Shown here: positions 23,385-31,300 of the stretch, piece by piece
Numbering within the stretch: position 1 is the stretch's first letter
Layout of the letters: the number at the start of each line of letters is the position of its first letter
From: Pseudomonadota bacterium
GTDB taxonomy: Bacteria; Myxococcota_A; UBA796; SXON01
Length of the DNA stretch: 33,948 nt
Assembly (NCBI GenBank): GCA_030685065.1
Contig: JAUXQH010000146.1
Coordinates: 1-33,948 of the forward strand
Direction: 5' to 3'
Program-made: the position numbers and the translations under genes
Notes under the pieces: model-generated
Database searches by the model: none
What the model was told of the DNA's origin: nothing
What the model saw: only the letters and a program-made list of their open reading frames with translations

Positions 23385-25079
23385 CTACTTGTACCACTCG
23401 GCCTTGATGGCCGCGATGTCCATGTCCCTCCATTCCTCCTTCCAGAGCTCCCAATACGGAATGTCGTTCGACGATGGAGCGTTTGTGCAACGGTCAATCT
23501 GAACTATGGACGGCAAGATTATTGCTTCACCGACCAACAGGGCCTCGCCCTGTCTAAACGAAGTCATCTTGTCGATCAGCGAACCAAGGGAGTCCGGAAG
23601 CAGCTTCTTGACATAGCCCTGGTCCACAGGATTCGTCAATCGCATGGCGATGAAGTTGTTGCACTGCGAGAAAATCGTTTCGGAAATCTCGGAGGGGCGC
23701 TGGCTGGCCAACAACAGCGTGACCCCGTACTTCCGACCCTCCTTGGCAATCCGCTCAATCGATACCTTCGAAGATCGGAACTTCGAAAGCTCGCTGTTCG
23801 GAACGTACTTGTGGGCCTCTTCGTACACGAGGAGAATGGGAGCGTCGTTGTTGATCTTTTCTTTTGGATTCTTCAAGCACCGCAGACGCTTGTAAATGTA
23901 CCCGTACTCGAACACCAGCCGTGAAATAAGAGACACGGTGATACTCAGCACCTCGAAAGGGACGCCACTCAGGTCAATGACCGTCACGTTGGCTTTGCCC
24001 GAGGAGGGGTAGCCCAGAAACGTCTGAAGCGTCTCTTCGAAGGTGATTTCCTTCGACTTCTTGCCCAAGAAAAAATCAAGCCGAGAGTCATTGATTTTGC
24101 TTTCAAGGCGGTTCACGAAGTTGGTCAGCTTCCCGTGTAGGCTACCGTTCGTCAGCTTCGGCTGCCCGGCCTTCTCCTTGTTACTAGCCGCATATACCTC
24201 ACCAGAGTCGACGAGTTCCGTGTTCTTGGCAATCGCGTACTCGAGCACCTTCTTGATGTCGAACAGGATCGGCGAATCCAGGTGAATTTTCTGCCTATCG
24301 GCTTCCGACCCCTGGAACTTCGCACGCCGGTCCTTGAGCACTGCCTCCTTAAACACGTTCCTCTGATTGTGATCGTTTGCTTCCGTGTCGAGAAAGAACT
24401 CCTCCAGCTCTTCGCTGTTCAACATCCAGTATGGCAACGTCAGGTTTGAGACGTCGATGAAGTTGGCGTCCGGAAACGCTGACTTGTACTCGGAGTGGAT
24501 ATCGAAAAGAATCACGTGCGAGTTGTTGAGCGAGAACGATCCGTTCTTTCCCGCCACGGCACTCTGAATGATCGTCGCCAGCGTGTGGGACTTCCCCGAC
24601 CCGGTGGACCCGACGACGGCGATGTGCTTGTTGAAGAACTTGTTACCGTTGATGGGCACCTTTACGCCGTTGTTCGACGAGAGCGTCGAAAAACAGAAGC
24701 TCTCCCGTGAACTCACGGAGTCCTCATAGATCTTCTTGATGTCGTCGATGGTGGCGGGCTTGACCTCCTTGGGAGGAATGGCAAGCGAATCACCTCCGCG
24801 TTCAAACTTACCGTCTCTCAGAATGCCAAGCGGGAAGGCCTCGATGATATAGAGCCGCTTGCGGCCCTCGCTGACTGAAATCTGGAAGTTCTCGATGATG
24901 GCGATCAAGACGGCATTTTCGTTGTCGGCGATCTTCAAATAGGAGCCGACCTTCAGGGACTCCTCAGCAATTTTGAAATTCTCAAGGTCGTCCACCTCGA
25001 TCCTGACCTTGTCTGGAAAAACCGCGATTACCTGCGCGTTAATGACCTGCTCGGTTTCGCTTTCATTGATAGCAATCAT
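23385..25079 (-). CDS. herA: HerA-type ATPase of a two-gene defence module
   Basis: The protein has 564 residues. Residues 1-105 are a small beta-rich N-terminal domain. The motor has Walker A GSTGSGKSHT (157-166), Walker B ILLVYEEAH (415-423), RIAKEGRKYG (443-452) for the arginine-finger region and LLLASQRPSEI (456-465) as sensor motif. This is the FtsK-HerA class (DUF87), hexameric DNA translocases. The archaeal HerA works with NurA; here the partner is the nuclease-like protein whose stop is only one base away. That pairing is known from SIR2-HerA and DUF4297-HerA antiphage systems. Base composition is far lower in G+C than that of the neighbours, pointing to horizontal transfer. Confidence 0.9.
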   Translation of the reverse strand: MIAINESETEQVINAQVIAVFPDKVRIEVDDLENFKIAEESLKVGSYLKIADNENAVLIAIIENFQISVSEGRKRLYIIEAFPLGILRDGKFERGGDSLAIPPKEVKPATIDDIKKIYEDSVSSRESFCFSTLSSNNGVKVPINGNKFFNKHIAVVGSTGSGKSHTLATIIQSAVAGKNGSFSLNNSHVILFDIHSEYKSAFPDANFIDVSNLTLPYWMLNSEELEEFFLDTEANDHNQRNVFKEAVLKDRRAKFQGSEADRQKIHLDSPILFDIKKVLEYAIAKNTELVDSGEVYAASNKEKAGQPKLTNGSLHGKLTNFVNRLESKINDSRLDFFLGKKSKEITFEETLQTFLGYPSSGKANVTVIDLSGVPFEVLSITVSLISRLVFEYGYIYKRLRCLKNPKEKINNDAPILLVYEEAHKYVPNSELSKFRSSKVSIERIAKEGRKYGVTLLLASQRPSEISETIFSQCNNFIAMRLTNPVDQGYVKKLLPDSLGSLIDKMTSFRQGEALLVGEAIILPSIVQIDRCTNAPSSNDIPYWELWKEEWRDMDIAAIKAEWYK

Positions 25080-25080
25080 G

Positions 25081-26292
25081 TCAGATAATTCCTTTGATGT
25101 CGGAGAGGCTTTCCACGTGGATCTTCACGTGGCCTACGGAAGGACTCGTCGTTTCGAAGTAGCTCGGACCGAAGTGAAATTGGTAGACCTTCCTGGTCTT
25201 GGTTATCGCTTGCAGTGTCTCCTTGAGATTGGCTATGGTATTCAGGAGCTTGATGCGGATGCCGTTGCTGTGGGTGGCCCGTTGAGCGATGGAGCTAGCG
25301 CTGAAATCCGCACCAAGGTAGTCGTGCCCATCGACAAACTTGAAGGCTTCCAGCGTCAGATCCTTCTTGAGTTCCAGAAGTTCAGCATCTGATATGCCTT
25401 GCACGAAAAGGTACGGGCAAAATGGATCCGGTTCACGCTTAGAGGTCTTGGCCCATTTCTTAGAGAGCGAGAAAATGAGATCCTTCAACTCTTCGCGCAC
25501 GTAGACGGAAGGATCGACTTCAACCAAGAAGAAGCGCTCGTAGGGCGACACGTTCATGGACGCAAAGTACTCCAACCGGAGCCCGGCAAGGTACTGCTTC
25601 TTCCCCTTCTTTTGCAAGAACCATTCGTTGAACAGCGCGCTGGAGGTATTCACCCGGTCTAGAAACGCCTTCTTAGTTATGGTCCTGTCGGCGCGGTTCT
25701 GCTGGATGGCCAGTTCCCGAATGACGCGAAGAGCGTTGTTGTAGTAGAAGAATTCGGCTGAAAACAAAGAGCAACTGAAGGACAATCTTAGCTGCCCAAT
25801 GACCTCTGCAAACTGCTTCGCAAACTCCGGCGCATTTACATCAATCGTCAGCAACCCCAGAAATGCCCCAAGGTCGCCGTCGTCAAGTCCGAGTTCCGTG
25901 TGGTGGTAGTGCTCCACCTTCTTGCTTGTGTATGTCAAGAAGTGCTTCTTCAAGAAGTCGACGTCAGGAACTGCTTTCAACTTCTCCTGTCCAGCGGAGA
26001 AATGACCCCGAATCATATAGCATGTGTGCGGCTTCCCCGTGACTTTGGCGTCCTTGAAGTGGGAGAGCATGTACATCACTGCGTCCTTGATGACGGAGTG
26101 GTTGTATTCCGTCTTCGCGTAATACTTGCACTGGACCGCAGTGGTGTCTGACGCCGTTCTGATGTCGATGTCTTCGACGCACTCGATCTCAATCGAGTCC
26201 GTGGCGCTCGCCAACTGCAACACGCTCAGAATCGAGAGGTCAAACTGATAGAAATAACCTGTTATCGTATCAACTGCACTTCTGTCGGTCAT
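25081..26292 (-). CDS. PD-(D/E)xK nuclease-like (DUF4297/Cap4-type) partner of HerA
   Basis: I start it at ATG 26292, with GGTGAGG upstream, giving 403 residues; ATG 26340 adds 16 residues without a ribosome-binding site. The N-terminus TITGYFYQFDLSILSVLQL, then IEIECVEDIDI (35-45) and VQCKYY (53-58) fit the DUF4297/Cap4-type nuclease fold, with Glu40, Asp41 and the Q-x-K pair Gln54/Lys56 as the likely metal site. The rest is an alpha-rich sensor or oligomerisation part. It is one base from the HerA ATG. Known model: nuclease and ATPase assemble and degrade DNA on phage infection. The exact family name needs a profile search. Confidence 0.82.
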   Translation of the reverse strand: MTDRSAVDTITGYFYQFDLSILSVLQLASATDSIEIECVEDIDIRTASDTTAVQCKYYAKTEYNHSVIKDAVMYMLSHFKDAKVTGKPHTCYMIRGHFSAGQEKLKAVPDVDFLKKHFLTYTSKKVEHYHHTELGLDDGDLGAFLGLLTIDVNAPEFAKQFAEVIGQLRLSFSCSLFSAEFFYYNNALRVIRELAIQQNRADRTITKKAFLDRVNTSSALFNEWFLQKKGKKQYLAGLRLEYFASMNVSPYERFFLVEVDPSVYVREELKDLIFSLSKKWAKTSKREPDPFCPYLFVQGISDAELLELKKDLTLEAFKFVDGHDYLGADFSASSIAQRATHSNGIRIKLLNTIANLKETLQAITKTRKVYQFHFGPSYFETTSPSVGHVKIHVESLSDIKGII

Positions 26293-26308
26293 CGCCTCAC
26301 CGGGTTCG

Positions 26309-26337
26309 TTTGTGGCCAATGTTGAGAGCTGTGGCAA
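26309..26337 (-). promoter_or_regulatory. candidate promoter of the nuclease-HerA operon
   Basis: On the minus strand TTGCCA (26332-26337), a 17-base spacer and CACAAA (26309-26314) give five and three consensus matches. Transcription would start near 26302, ten bases before the chosen ATG at 26292, in favour of that start over 26340. Confidence 0.3.
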
Positions 26338-26663
26338 CACCTCTGGTTGCGTTGCACCCCGCCGTCCTACCCCCCGTTCGTCGCGAACTTGGGCGCCAGG
26401 TCCACACTGGGGCCGTCATGGAAGAAGTCGGCGCCTTCCCCTCGATCATCAACAGAGCCTCCGCAGGTCGGAAGCATAGCACAGCCGTGGGCGTCGCGTC
26501 CCCCTCGATGTGGCTGAGCGCTGGGGCGCGGTCCGGGCGCCCGTCCTTCCGTTCGCAGGGACCGGAGGATCCCTCCTCCACAGCAAGCGAAGGCGCGGCA
26601 CTCCCGCTGCAAACACCTGCGTTCGGAACCGCCGGCCTTCGTGGAACTGGCCGACGCGCTGCT

Positions 26664-26689
26664 CAGTTTCGGCGAAGACGCCGAAACTG
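26664..26689. other. perfect 11-bp-stem hairpin
   Basis: CAGTTTCGGCG pairs perfectly with CGCCGAAACTG around the loop AAGA. It is flanked by no T tract in either direction, so it is not a typical terminator. It is the longest perfect short-loop stem I noticed in the window. Confidence 0.7.
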
Positions 26690-26792
26690 GCCCGGGCGCA
26701 CGAAGCATAAGCGTGGTTCTCAACGGTGTCGATGTGCGCCCGGGACATGCGCCCCCCGTCGCGGACGCCGGGGGGCCGGCGGCCAAGATGGC

Positions 26793-26814
26793 CCGCGCGC
26801 GAGGACGCGCGCGG
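26793..26814. other. perfect 9-bp-stem hairpin
   Basis: CCGCGCGCG pairs with CGCGCGCGG around the loop AGGA, 103 bases after the previous hairpin. The stem is alternating C and G, so it could also adopt a left-handed helix. Confidence 0.6.
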
Positions 26815-27119
26815 AGGCCCCTCGCACGTCAGCAGTCGTCTTCGCGTTCTCCGCCAACTCGACAAGAGATCCTCGTGAATCTTCACCGGGACCGGACGCG
26901 CTGATCTCGCCTTCCTCTGAACGATCAGCCTTGCCGCCCACCTCGGGCTCGTGGGAGGGCACTCCGGCAGCAGGGCTTGCAAATCGCGGCCCCGGTCTCG
27001 AGAGAACACGGGCCATACGGGATCGGGCTGGGTTCGTGTGCGGGCGTGCGATCGCCAGTTGCGCGGGCGCTACCGCAGCCCACCAAACCGCACGACGGGA
27101 CATCCCTCCGGCCCCATCC

Positions 27120-27755
27120 GTGATATCTCACTCCTTTCTACGAGTTCATACCGTGCTTGCGACGCTGGTCCTCATCACACTCGGCGGTTGTGTACTCACC
27201 GCGACGCCTGCAGTCGCTGCCCCACGGGTCGCGCCCGATAAGGTCGCGCATATTTCCGCCAATTCTGATGCCGACCTCGCAGCCGCGTGGTGGCGATGGG
27301 CGGCTGCCTTCGAGACGCCCGTGAACCCTGTGTTGGATGCCACCGGCGAGGATTGCATGCGAGGACAGTCCGGTGACGTCTGGTTCCTGGCCGGCTCCGT
27401 AGGCGAGACACTGACTCGAACCTGCAGTGTGCCCGGGGGCCAGTCCCTGTTCTTTCCCGTGCTTAACTGTGCCGGCGGAGAAGAGTGCCGCCAACAGCTT
27501 GGTAAGGCCGTTGGCCGCGCTGAACTTGATGGTGCTCGCCTGCGAGCGGTTGCTCTCCCTTCCACCGCTTTCAACCTCACGGGCGTGGCCGGGAACCCGT
27601 TCACCGGAACGGCGGAGACCGTCCGACTCGTGACGGAGGGCGATTGGCTCCACCTGCCACCGTTGCCTGCGGGCAGGCATACGCTGCGGATCGTCGCAAG
27701 GAGTTCCGCGTTCTTGATTGATGTCACCTACGTGCTCAACGTCGCGCCGGGGTAG
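27120..27755 (+). CDS. secreted protein of unknown function
   Basis: The protein has 211 residues from GTG 27120; GTG 27153 would shorten it by 11. The start is a signal peptide (VLATLVLITLGGC, then AVAAP), which could be cut by signal peptidase I after AVA or be a lipobox LGGC with Cys near 24. A conserved-looking core reads AAWWRWAAAFETPVNPVLD, CMRGQSGDVWFLAGSVG, TCSVPGGQSLFFPVLN. I have seen this W-W-x-W ... VWFLAG ... LFFP pattern in secreted bacterial proteins without known function. Four cysteines may form two disulfides. Nothing links it to the defence operon. Confidence 0.72.
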   Translation: MISHSFLRVHTVLATLVLITLGGCVLTATPAVAAPRVAPDKVAHISANSDADLAAAWWRWAAAFETPVNPVLDATGEDCMRGQSGDVWFLAGSVGETLTRTCSVPGGQSLFFPVLNCAGGEECRQQLGKAVGRAELDGARLRAVALPSTAFNLTGVAGNPFTGTAETVRLVTEGDWLHLPPLPAGRHTLRIVARSSAFLIDVTYVLNVAPG

Positions 27756-27834
27756 GAGGCTACAGCGCGCGAATCACGCAACCTTGTAATCTTGTTGGCG
27801 TCGCTGGAACCACATTCGCTGCACTGCCCGCGAG

Positions 27835-28005
27835 ATGTCGATCAGACTGCCGCGCGCCGAGGACGGCGCCGTCAACTCCAACGTGTCCTGGAACTCGGGA
27901 CGCTACGACCGCACCGGTCACTCGTCGGGTGCCGTCCCGGGGCCGCCAGTCGACGCACACGGCGAGGTGGCCGTAATGCGCGGCGGCGCGGCATCCTCGA
28001 CGTAG
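27835..28005 (+). CDS. small 56-residue open frame, uncertain
   Basis: ATG 27835 to TAG 28005. The translation (MSIRLPRAEDGAVNSNVSWN...) is compositionally balanced, unlike the Arg-rich shadows around it. It converges on the gene ending at 28008. No ribosome-binding site stands out and the product is not recognised. It may be the remnant of a longer gene. Confidence 0.25.
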   Translation: MSIRLPRAEDGAVNSNVSWNSGRYDRTGHSSGAVPGPPVDAHGEVAVMRGGAASST

Positions 28006-28007
28006 GC

Positions 28008-28565
28008 TCACTCCCACCGATACACCTCGGGGTAGCCCCAATTCCCCGTTCGGTACTCCGGCACCAGGGTGTCGGCGTCGACGGGGATCAGCCATTCGTC
28101 AGTTTGGCCCTGCTCGACCCTCACCACCCCGGGGCCAACGACCACCACGACCGGGTCTCCGTTCAGCCAGAGGCCCGGCGTGCCGAACAAATCTCGCGTC
28201 GTGAACCGCAGGCGGTCCGGGGGCGGCTCGGGCGGCTCCCCCCCACCCGTCGTACCCGGCAGCTCGAACCCGAACGGGAAGGACCCGCCGCGAAACCGGT
28301 CAGAGGTCGGGTTCGGCTGTCTTCTCCAGGCGCCCTCGAGGGATGCGGTCACGTCGTCCTCGGGCCAGGGGCTCTCGCGCAGCGGCGCGGGCGACGCGCC
28401 CCGCATCGACGTGAGCACGAGCTGCTCCACCGGAGGCCCCTCGTAGTGCACATCGATCCCGCCCGGCCCCGCGGCCGCCACCCGCACCGTGACGCCGGGG
28501 CGGCCGATCCCCTGCTCGTCGCGGAGGGTCATGGCGTAGGTCAGCGGCACGCGGGGTTCGGTCAT
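28008..28565 (-). CDS. hypothetical protein
   Basis: The protein has 185 residues from ATG 28565. It begins MTEPRVPLTYAMTLRDEQG, is rich in Pro, Gly and Val, and ends in a tyrosine-tryptophan-rich tail (TGNWGYPEVYRWE). It contains an EPPEPPP linker near residue 113. A repeated hydrophobic strand pattern (GDPVVVVVGPGVVRVEQG) suggests beta structure. No signal, membrane helix or known motif is seen. Its ATG overlaps a possible plus-strand start (CATG at 28563-28566). Confidence 0.6.
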   Translation of the reverse strand: MTEPRVPLTYAMTLRDEQGIGRPGVTVRVAAAGPGGIDVHYEGPPVEQLVLTSMRGASPAPLRESPWPEDDVTASLEGAWRRQPNPTSDRFRGGSFPFGFELPGTTGGGEPPEPPPDRLRFTTRDLFGTPGLWLNGDPVVVVVGPGVVRVEQGQTDEWLIPVDADTLVPEYRTGNWGYPEVYRWE

Positions 28566-28747
28566 GGTCGTCGCCTACGGTGACGACACTCGCGACGAGC
28601 CCGCAGCCAAGTACAGGGCGGATGCAGGCACCTTCATCGACCTGTTCGCGGGGGCCGAGGGCGTCGGTGGACCCGACGGGCCACTACCTGATGTCCGGCA
28701 ACGAGGCCGGCGGGTACACGTGGTGGAGCTGCCACCCGGCGGGGTAG
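28564..28747 (+). pseudogene. possible frameshifted gene fragment
   Basis: From ATG 28564 one frame reads naturally (MVVAYGDDTRDEPAAKYRAD, then GTFIDLFAGAEG) to about 28665. The next frame then reads naturally (VDPTGHYLMSGNEAGGYTWW, then SCHPAG) to TAG 28745-28747. A single-base change would join them into one protein of about 60 residues. Either part could be chance. Confidence 0.25.
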
Positions 28748-28767
28748 CGCTCCACGGAAAGCGGTTC

Positions 28768-29400
28768 CTACCGCCCCCGCCTCGCCACGATAAACCCGGT
28801 CTCGGGCGTGGTCCCAACGTCCGGAGTCTCGATATCGACGAAGCCGGCGCTGCGGATCTCGTCGATGAGCGTCTGCCGCGTGAAGACCCACACCCGCGGC
28901 GCCTTCCCGAGCCAATACATCGCCGCGAGGATCGGCGTGTAGGGCACCCAGGACTCCGCGAGGCAGGCGGTGGAGGTCACCAGGAACCCGCCCGGCTTGA
29001 GCAGGCGGTACATGCGGGCGAGCGCCGCATCGCGGTCGTCCACCAGGTGGAGGATGCTGCAGGCGCAGAGCCCATCGAGGCTCCCGTCCGCGAAGGTGGT
29101 GAAGCTGTCGTCGAACGCGCCGGTGTGGAAGGTGACGTTCGCCACCCCCTGGTCGGCGGCCTTGCCCCCGGCGATGCGCATCATCTCGGGCGAGAGGTCG
29201 AGGCCGTGGAGCTGGGCCGCGAAGGGCGCGAGGCGCAGCGCCAGCGAGCCGGTGCCACACCCGACGTCCAGCACGGTGTTGGTCGGCTGCATCCGCGTCT
29301 TCATCACCGCGATCTTTCGCTCGAAGGCCTCGGGGTTCGCGACCGGCGCGCGGGCGTACTTCTCAGCAATGCGATTCCAGAACGTCGGATCGGCGGTCAC
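28768..29400 (-). CDS. class I SAM-dependent methyltransferase
   Basis: The protein has 210 residues from GTG 29400, coupled to the LysR gene by a GTGA overlap. Motif I is VLDVGCGTG (43-51), the acidic end of strand 2 is LDLS with Asp68, and the post-I region CSILHLVDD and LLKPGGFLV are typical of UbiE/Ubi-like small-molecule methyltransferases. It has no signal or membrane helix. The substrate is unknown. Co-transcription with the regulator suggests LysR controls it, or it is merely downstream. Confidence 0.9.
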   Translation of the reverse strand: MTADPTFWNRIAEKYARAPVANPEAFERKIAVMKTRMQPTNTVLDVGCGTGSLALRLAPFAAQLHGLDLSPEMMRIAGGKAADQGVANVTFHTGAFDDSFTTFADGSLDGLCACSILHLVDDRDAALARMYRLLKPGGFLVTSTACLAESWVPYTPILAAMYWLGKAPRVWVFTRQTLIDEIRSAGFVDIETPDVGTTPETGFIVARRGR

Positions 29401-30377
29401 TCGGCACCTCGAAAGTCGGGCTGCAACGGTATGCCGGGCCCGAGCGCGGGGGGCGGTGCGAAATCAGGACAGCCATGTGCAGAATCGGACCATGCCTCAC
29501 CGCGGAACAGGGCGGCGCGCTCGCGGAACACACGGGCGACGACGGCGCGGACGGCCTGCACACGCGCGGTGTGCCGCAGGTCCGGGTGGCAAAGGAGCCA
29601 GAGGTCGCCGAGGTGCCGCAGGTCGGGGGTCCCCAGGCGCGCCAGGGTCGGGTCCGGGTCGCCGACGTAGACGGGGAGCAGCACGAGCCCCAGGCCAGCG
29701 CGTGCGGCGCTCAGGATTGCCTCGAGGGAGTCGAAGGAGCCCCAGGCGGGAAGGCTGGGCCAGCTCGATCCCTCGATCAGCCGCTCGACCGTCTTCCGGT
29801 CTTCGAAGGCGAGCCAGCGCGCCGGGGTGCCCGGACGCGCGGGGTCGAGGTGGGCGGCATGGGCGACGGCGACGTAGCTGGCGAGGATCACCGGCCCGAC
29901 CTTGGTGCCGAGCAGGTACTCGGGCGGGCTCGCGCCGGTAGAGAGCACCCGGACGGCAACGTCGGCCTCCCGCCGCAGCAGGTCGAAGGGGCGGCCGTCG
30001 ACGGTGAACCGCAGCTCGACGTCGGGGTGTTCGGCGCAGAACGCCGCGAGCGCGTCGAGGAGGAGCCCAGCGACGAAGTTGTCACCGCAGGTGATGGCGA
30101 CCGTGCCCGCGAGACGCCCGTCCTGGCCCACCACCGCCCGTTCGAGATCGGCCATCTCGAGCTCCACCCGCTCGGCGCCGGGGACCATCTGCCGGCCGGC
30201 GGCGGTGAGAACGTAGCCGTCCTGGCTGCGATCGAAGAGCCGGGTGCCCAGCCGCGCCTCCAGCGCCTCGACGCGCCGCGCGACGGTGGAGTGGCTCACC
30301 TCGAGCGTCTTGCCGGCGGCCCGCACCGAACCCAGCCGCGCCAGCGCCAGGAAGTAGCGGATGTCGTTCCAGTCCAT
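29397..30377 (-). CDS. LysR-family transcriptional regulator
   Basis: The protein has 326 residues. I start at ATG 30377 (MDWNDIRYFLALARLGSVRA), the usual LysR N-terminus; the frame open upstream is not used. The helix-turn-helix is at about 18-40 (AAGKTLEVSHSTVARRVEALE). The effector domain is 90-300 (GTVAITCGDNFVAGLLLDAL onward). About 25 residues follow the usual end (GCPDFAPPPALGPGIPLQ), a tail of unknown purpose. LysR proteins usually regulate a divergent neighbour; here the divergent neighbour is vapBC, 190 bp away. Confidence 0.92.
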   Translation of the reverse strand: MDWNDIRYFLALARLGSVRAAGKTLEVSHSTVARRVEALEARLGTRLFDRSQDGYVLTAAGRQMVPGAERVELEMADLERAVVGQDGRLAGTVAITCGDNFVAGLLLDALAAFCAEHPDVELRFTVDGRPFDLLRREADVAVRVLSTGASPPEYLLGTKVGPVILASYVAVAHAAHLDPARPGTPARWLAFEDRKTVERLIEGSSWPSLPAWGSFDSLEAILSAARAGLGLVLLPVYVGDPDPTLARLGTPDLRHLGDLWLLCHPDLRHTARVQAVRAVVARVFRERAALFRGEAWSDSAHGCPDFAPPPALGPGIPLQPDFRGAE

Positions 30378-30385
30378 CCCCGGCC

Positions 30386-30532
30386 CTACGCCGGATCGAA
30401 CGCGCAGCGAAGCGCGGCGACGGGATCGGCGACACACGCCCGGCTTGCCGCCGCGCGAACGCGGGCGGCGTAGGTGAGGGCCTCGTCGGGCTTGCCGTCG
30501 AGCGCGAGACGCGGCTTCAGCGCTTGTTCCAT
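30386..30532 (-). CDS. small 48-residue open frame, uncertain
   Basis: ATG 30532 to TAG 30386, eight bases before the LysR start. The translation (MEQALKPRLALDGKPDEALT, then YAARVRAAASRACVADP) looks like ordinary protein. It could be a leader peptide or a remnant of a lost gene. It starts inside the vapBC promoter region on the other strand. No ribosome-binding site stands out. Confidence 0.3.
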   Translation of the reverse strand: MEQALKPRLALDGKPDEALTYAARVRAAASRACVADPVAALRCAFDPA

Positions 30533-30564
30533 TCTCGTTGTGTGATACATTGTGTGGGAGGTGA
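30524..30564 (+). promoter_or_regulatory. vapBC promoter, possible operator and ribosome-binding site
   Basis: TTGTTC (30524-30529), a 16-base spacer and TACATT (30546-30551) form a fair promoter. TTGTGTG occurs twice as a direct repeat (30538-30544 and 30550-30556, 12-base step) over the -10, where an autoregulating antitoxin could bind. GGAGGTGA (30557-30564) is a strong Shine-Dalgarno for ATG 30568. Confidence 0.5.
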
Positions 30565-30567
30565 AAC

Positions 30568-30774
30568 ATGGCCACGAACCTGAACCTGGATGATCAGCTC
30601 GTCAATGAGGCCGTGGCCCTCGGCCGTCACTCCAGCAAGCGCGACGCCGTGAACGAGGCGCTTCGCGAGTACGTAGCCTATCGCCGTCGACTCGAAGCAC
30701 TCGAGGTGTTCGGTACGGTGGAGTTCGACCCCTCGTTTGAGTACAAGCGGGCTCGCGCGCGGGCCGGCGCGTGA
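30568..30774 (+). CDS. vapB: VapB-type antitoxin
   Basis: The protein has 68 residues. It begins MATNLNLDDQLVNEAVALGR, followed by HSSKRDAVNEALREYVAYRRR, the ribbon-helix-helix pattern of the VapB (DUF2191) family. The C-terminal half would bind and neutralise the toxin. It overlaps vapC by four bases (GTGA). VapB usually represses its own operon with VapC. Codon use is like that of the flanks. Confidence 0.9.
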   Translation: MATNLNLDDQLVNEAVALGRHSSKRDAVNEALREYVAYRRRLEALEVFGTVEFDPSFEYKRARARAGA

Positions 30775-31202
30775 TCATCGTCGACACGAGCGTGTGGTCT
30801 CGCGCATTCCGCCGTCCGACGGATGGACGGCAGGATCCCGCGGCGGGAGTGCTCCGCGCGCTCATCCAGGAACACCAGCCGGTCGGCCTCCTCGGCATCG
30901 TCTACCAAGAGCTTCTCACTGGCGTACGACATCCAGAACAACTTCAACGTCTCCGAGCCGCTCTGGATCCGTTCCCCCTCCTGCTCGCGGAACGGGAAGA
31001 CCACGTTCTTGCGGCCGAGATCGGGAACACCTGCCGTGGGAGAGGCATCGCGACCTCGACCCCTGACGCCCTCATCGCAGCATGCAGCGTGCGTCGAAAC
31101 GGCACACTCCTCACGTCCGACCGAGACTTTGTGCGAATCGCCGACTGCACGCAGCTCCTCGTTCGGTTCGTCCCAGATGAAATCACCGGCACGGCGGCCT
31201 GA
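30771..31202 (+). CDS. vapC: VapC-type PIN-domain toxin
   Basis: The protein has 143 residues from GTG 30771. The four acidic residues of the PIN fold are in place: Asp5 (VDTSVW), Glu47 (YQELLTG), Asp99 (TPDALIAA) and Asp117 (TSDRDF). PIN toxins are Mg-dependent RNases that cut specific tRNA or rRNA. Length and motif order are normal, so the toxin should be active. It is translationally coupled to vapB, so antitoxin is always made first. Confidence 0.93.
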   Translation: MIIVDTSVWSRAFRRPTDGRQDPAAGVLRALIQEHQPVGLLGIVYQELLTGVRHPEQLQRLRAALDPFPLLLAEREDHVLAAEIGNTCRGRGIATSTPDALIAACSVRRNGTLLTSDRDFVRIADCTQLLVRFVPDEITGTAA

Positions 31203-31234
31203 AGGCGAGCTCGAGGGCGAGTTGTCGCCGCCTT
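31202..31234 (+). terminator. weak candidate terminator after vapC
   Basis: AAGGCG pairs with CGCCTT (31202-31207 and 31229-31234), and GGCGA-GTTG-TCGCC lies inside. It begins at the vapC stop. No T tract follows. Confidence 0.25.
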
Positions 31235-31300
31235 GCGGTCCTTCCGGCTGAGCACGGCAAATCTCTCCGTCAGCGATTCGCGTGCGTCTATGCTGTCTCC

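Larger units (their letters stand above)
26338..27119. other. 782-bp structured gap beside the defence operon
   Basis: No frame gives a recognisable protein. The long open frame that runs on to 27755 is Arg/Ser/Pro-rich until the real secreted protein begins. Two striking perfect hairpins (26664-26689 and 26793-26814) and a smaller GGCCA-AGA-TGGCC stem just before the second dominate the middle. It could be a structured RNA, a degraded mobile element or defence-related non-coding DNA. Confidence 0.45.

Noticed and set aside
25110..25123. Second parS-like sequence (TTTCCACGTGGATC)
   Set aside because: It matches only 12 of 14 bases, is not a perfect palindrome, and lies inside the nuclease coding sequence.
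26310..27119. Upstream part of the open frame that ends at 27755
   Set aside because: The reading before GTG 27120 is Arg/Ser/Pro-rich and changes character abruptly at the signal peptide, so I treat it as non-coding.
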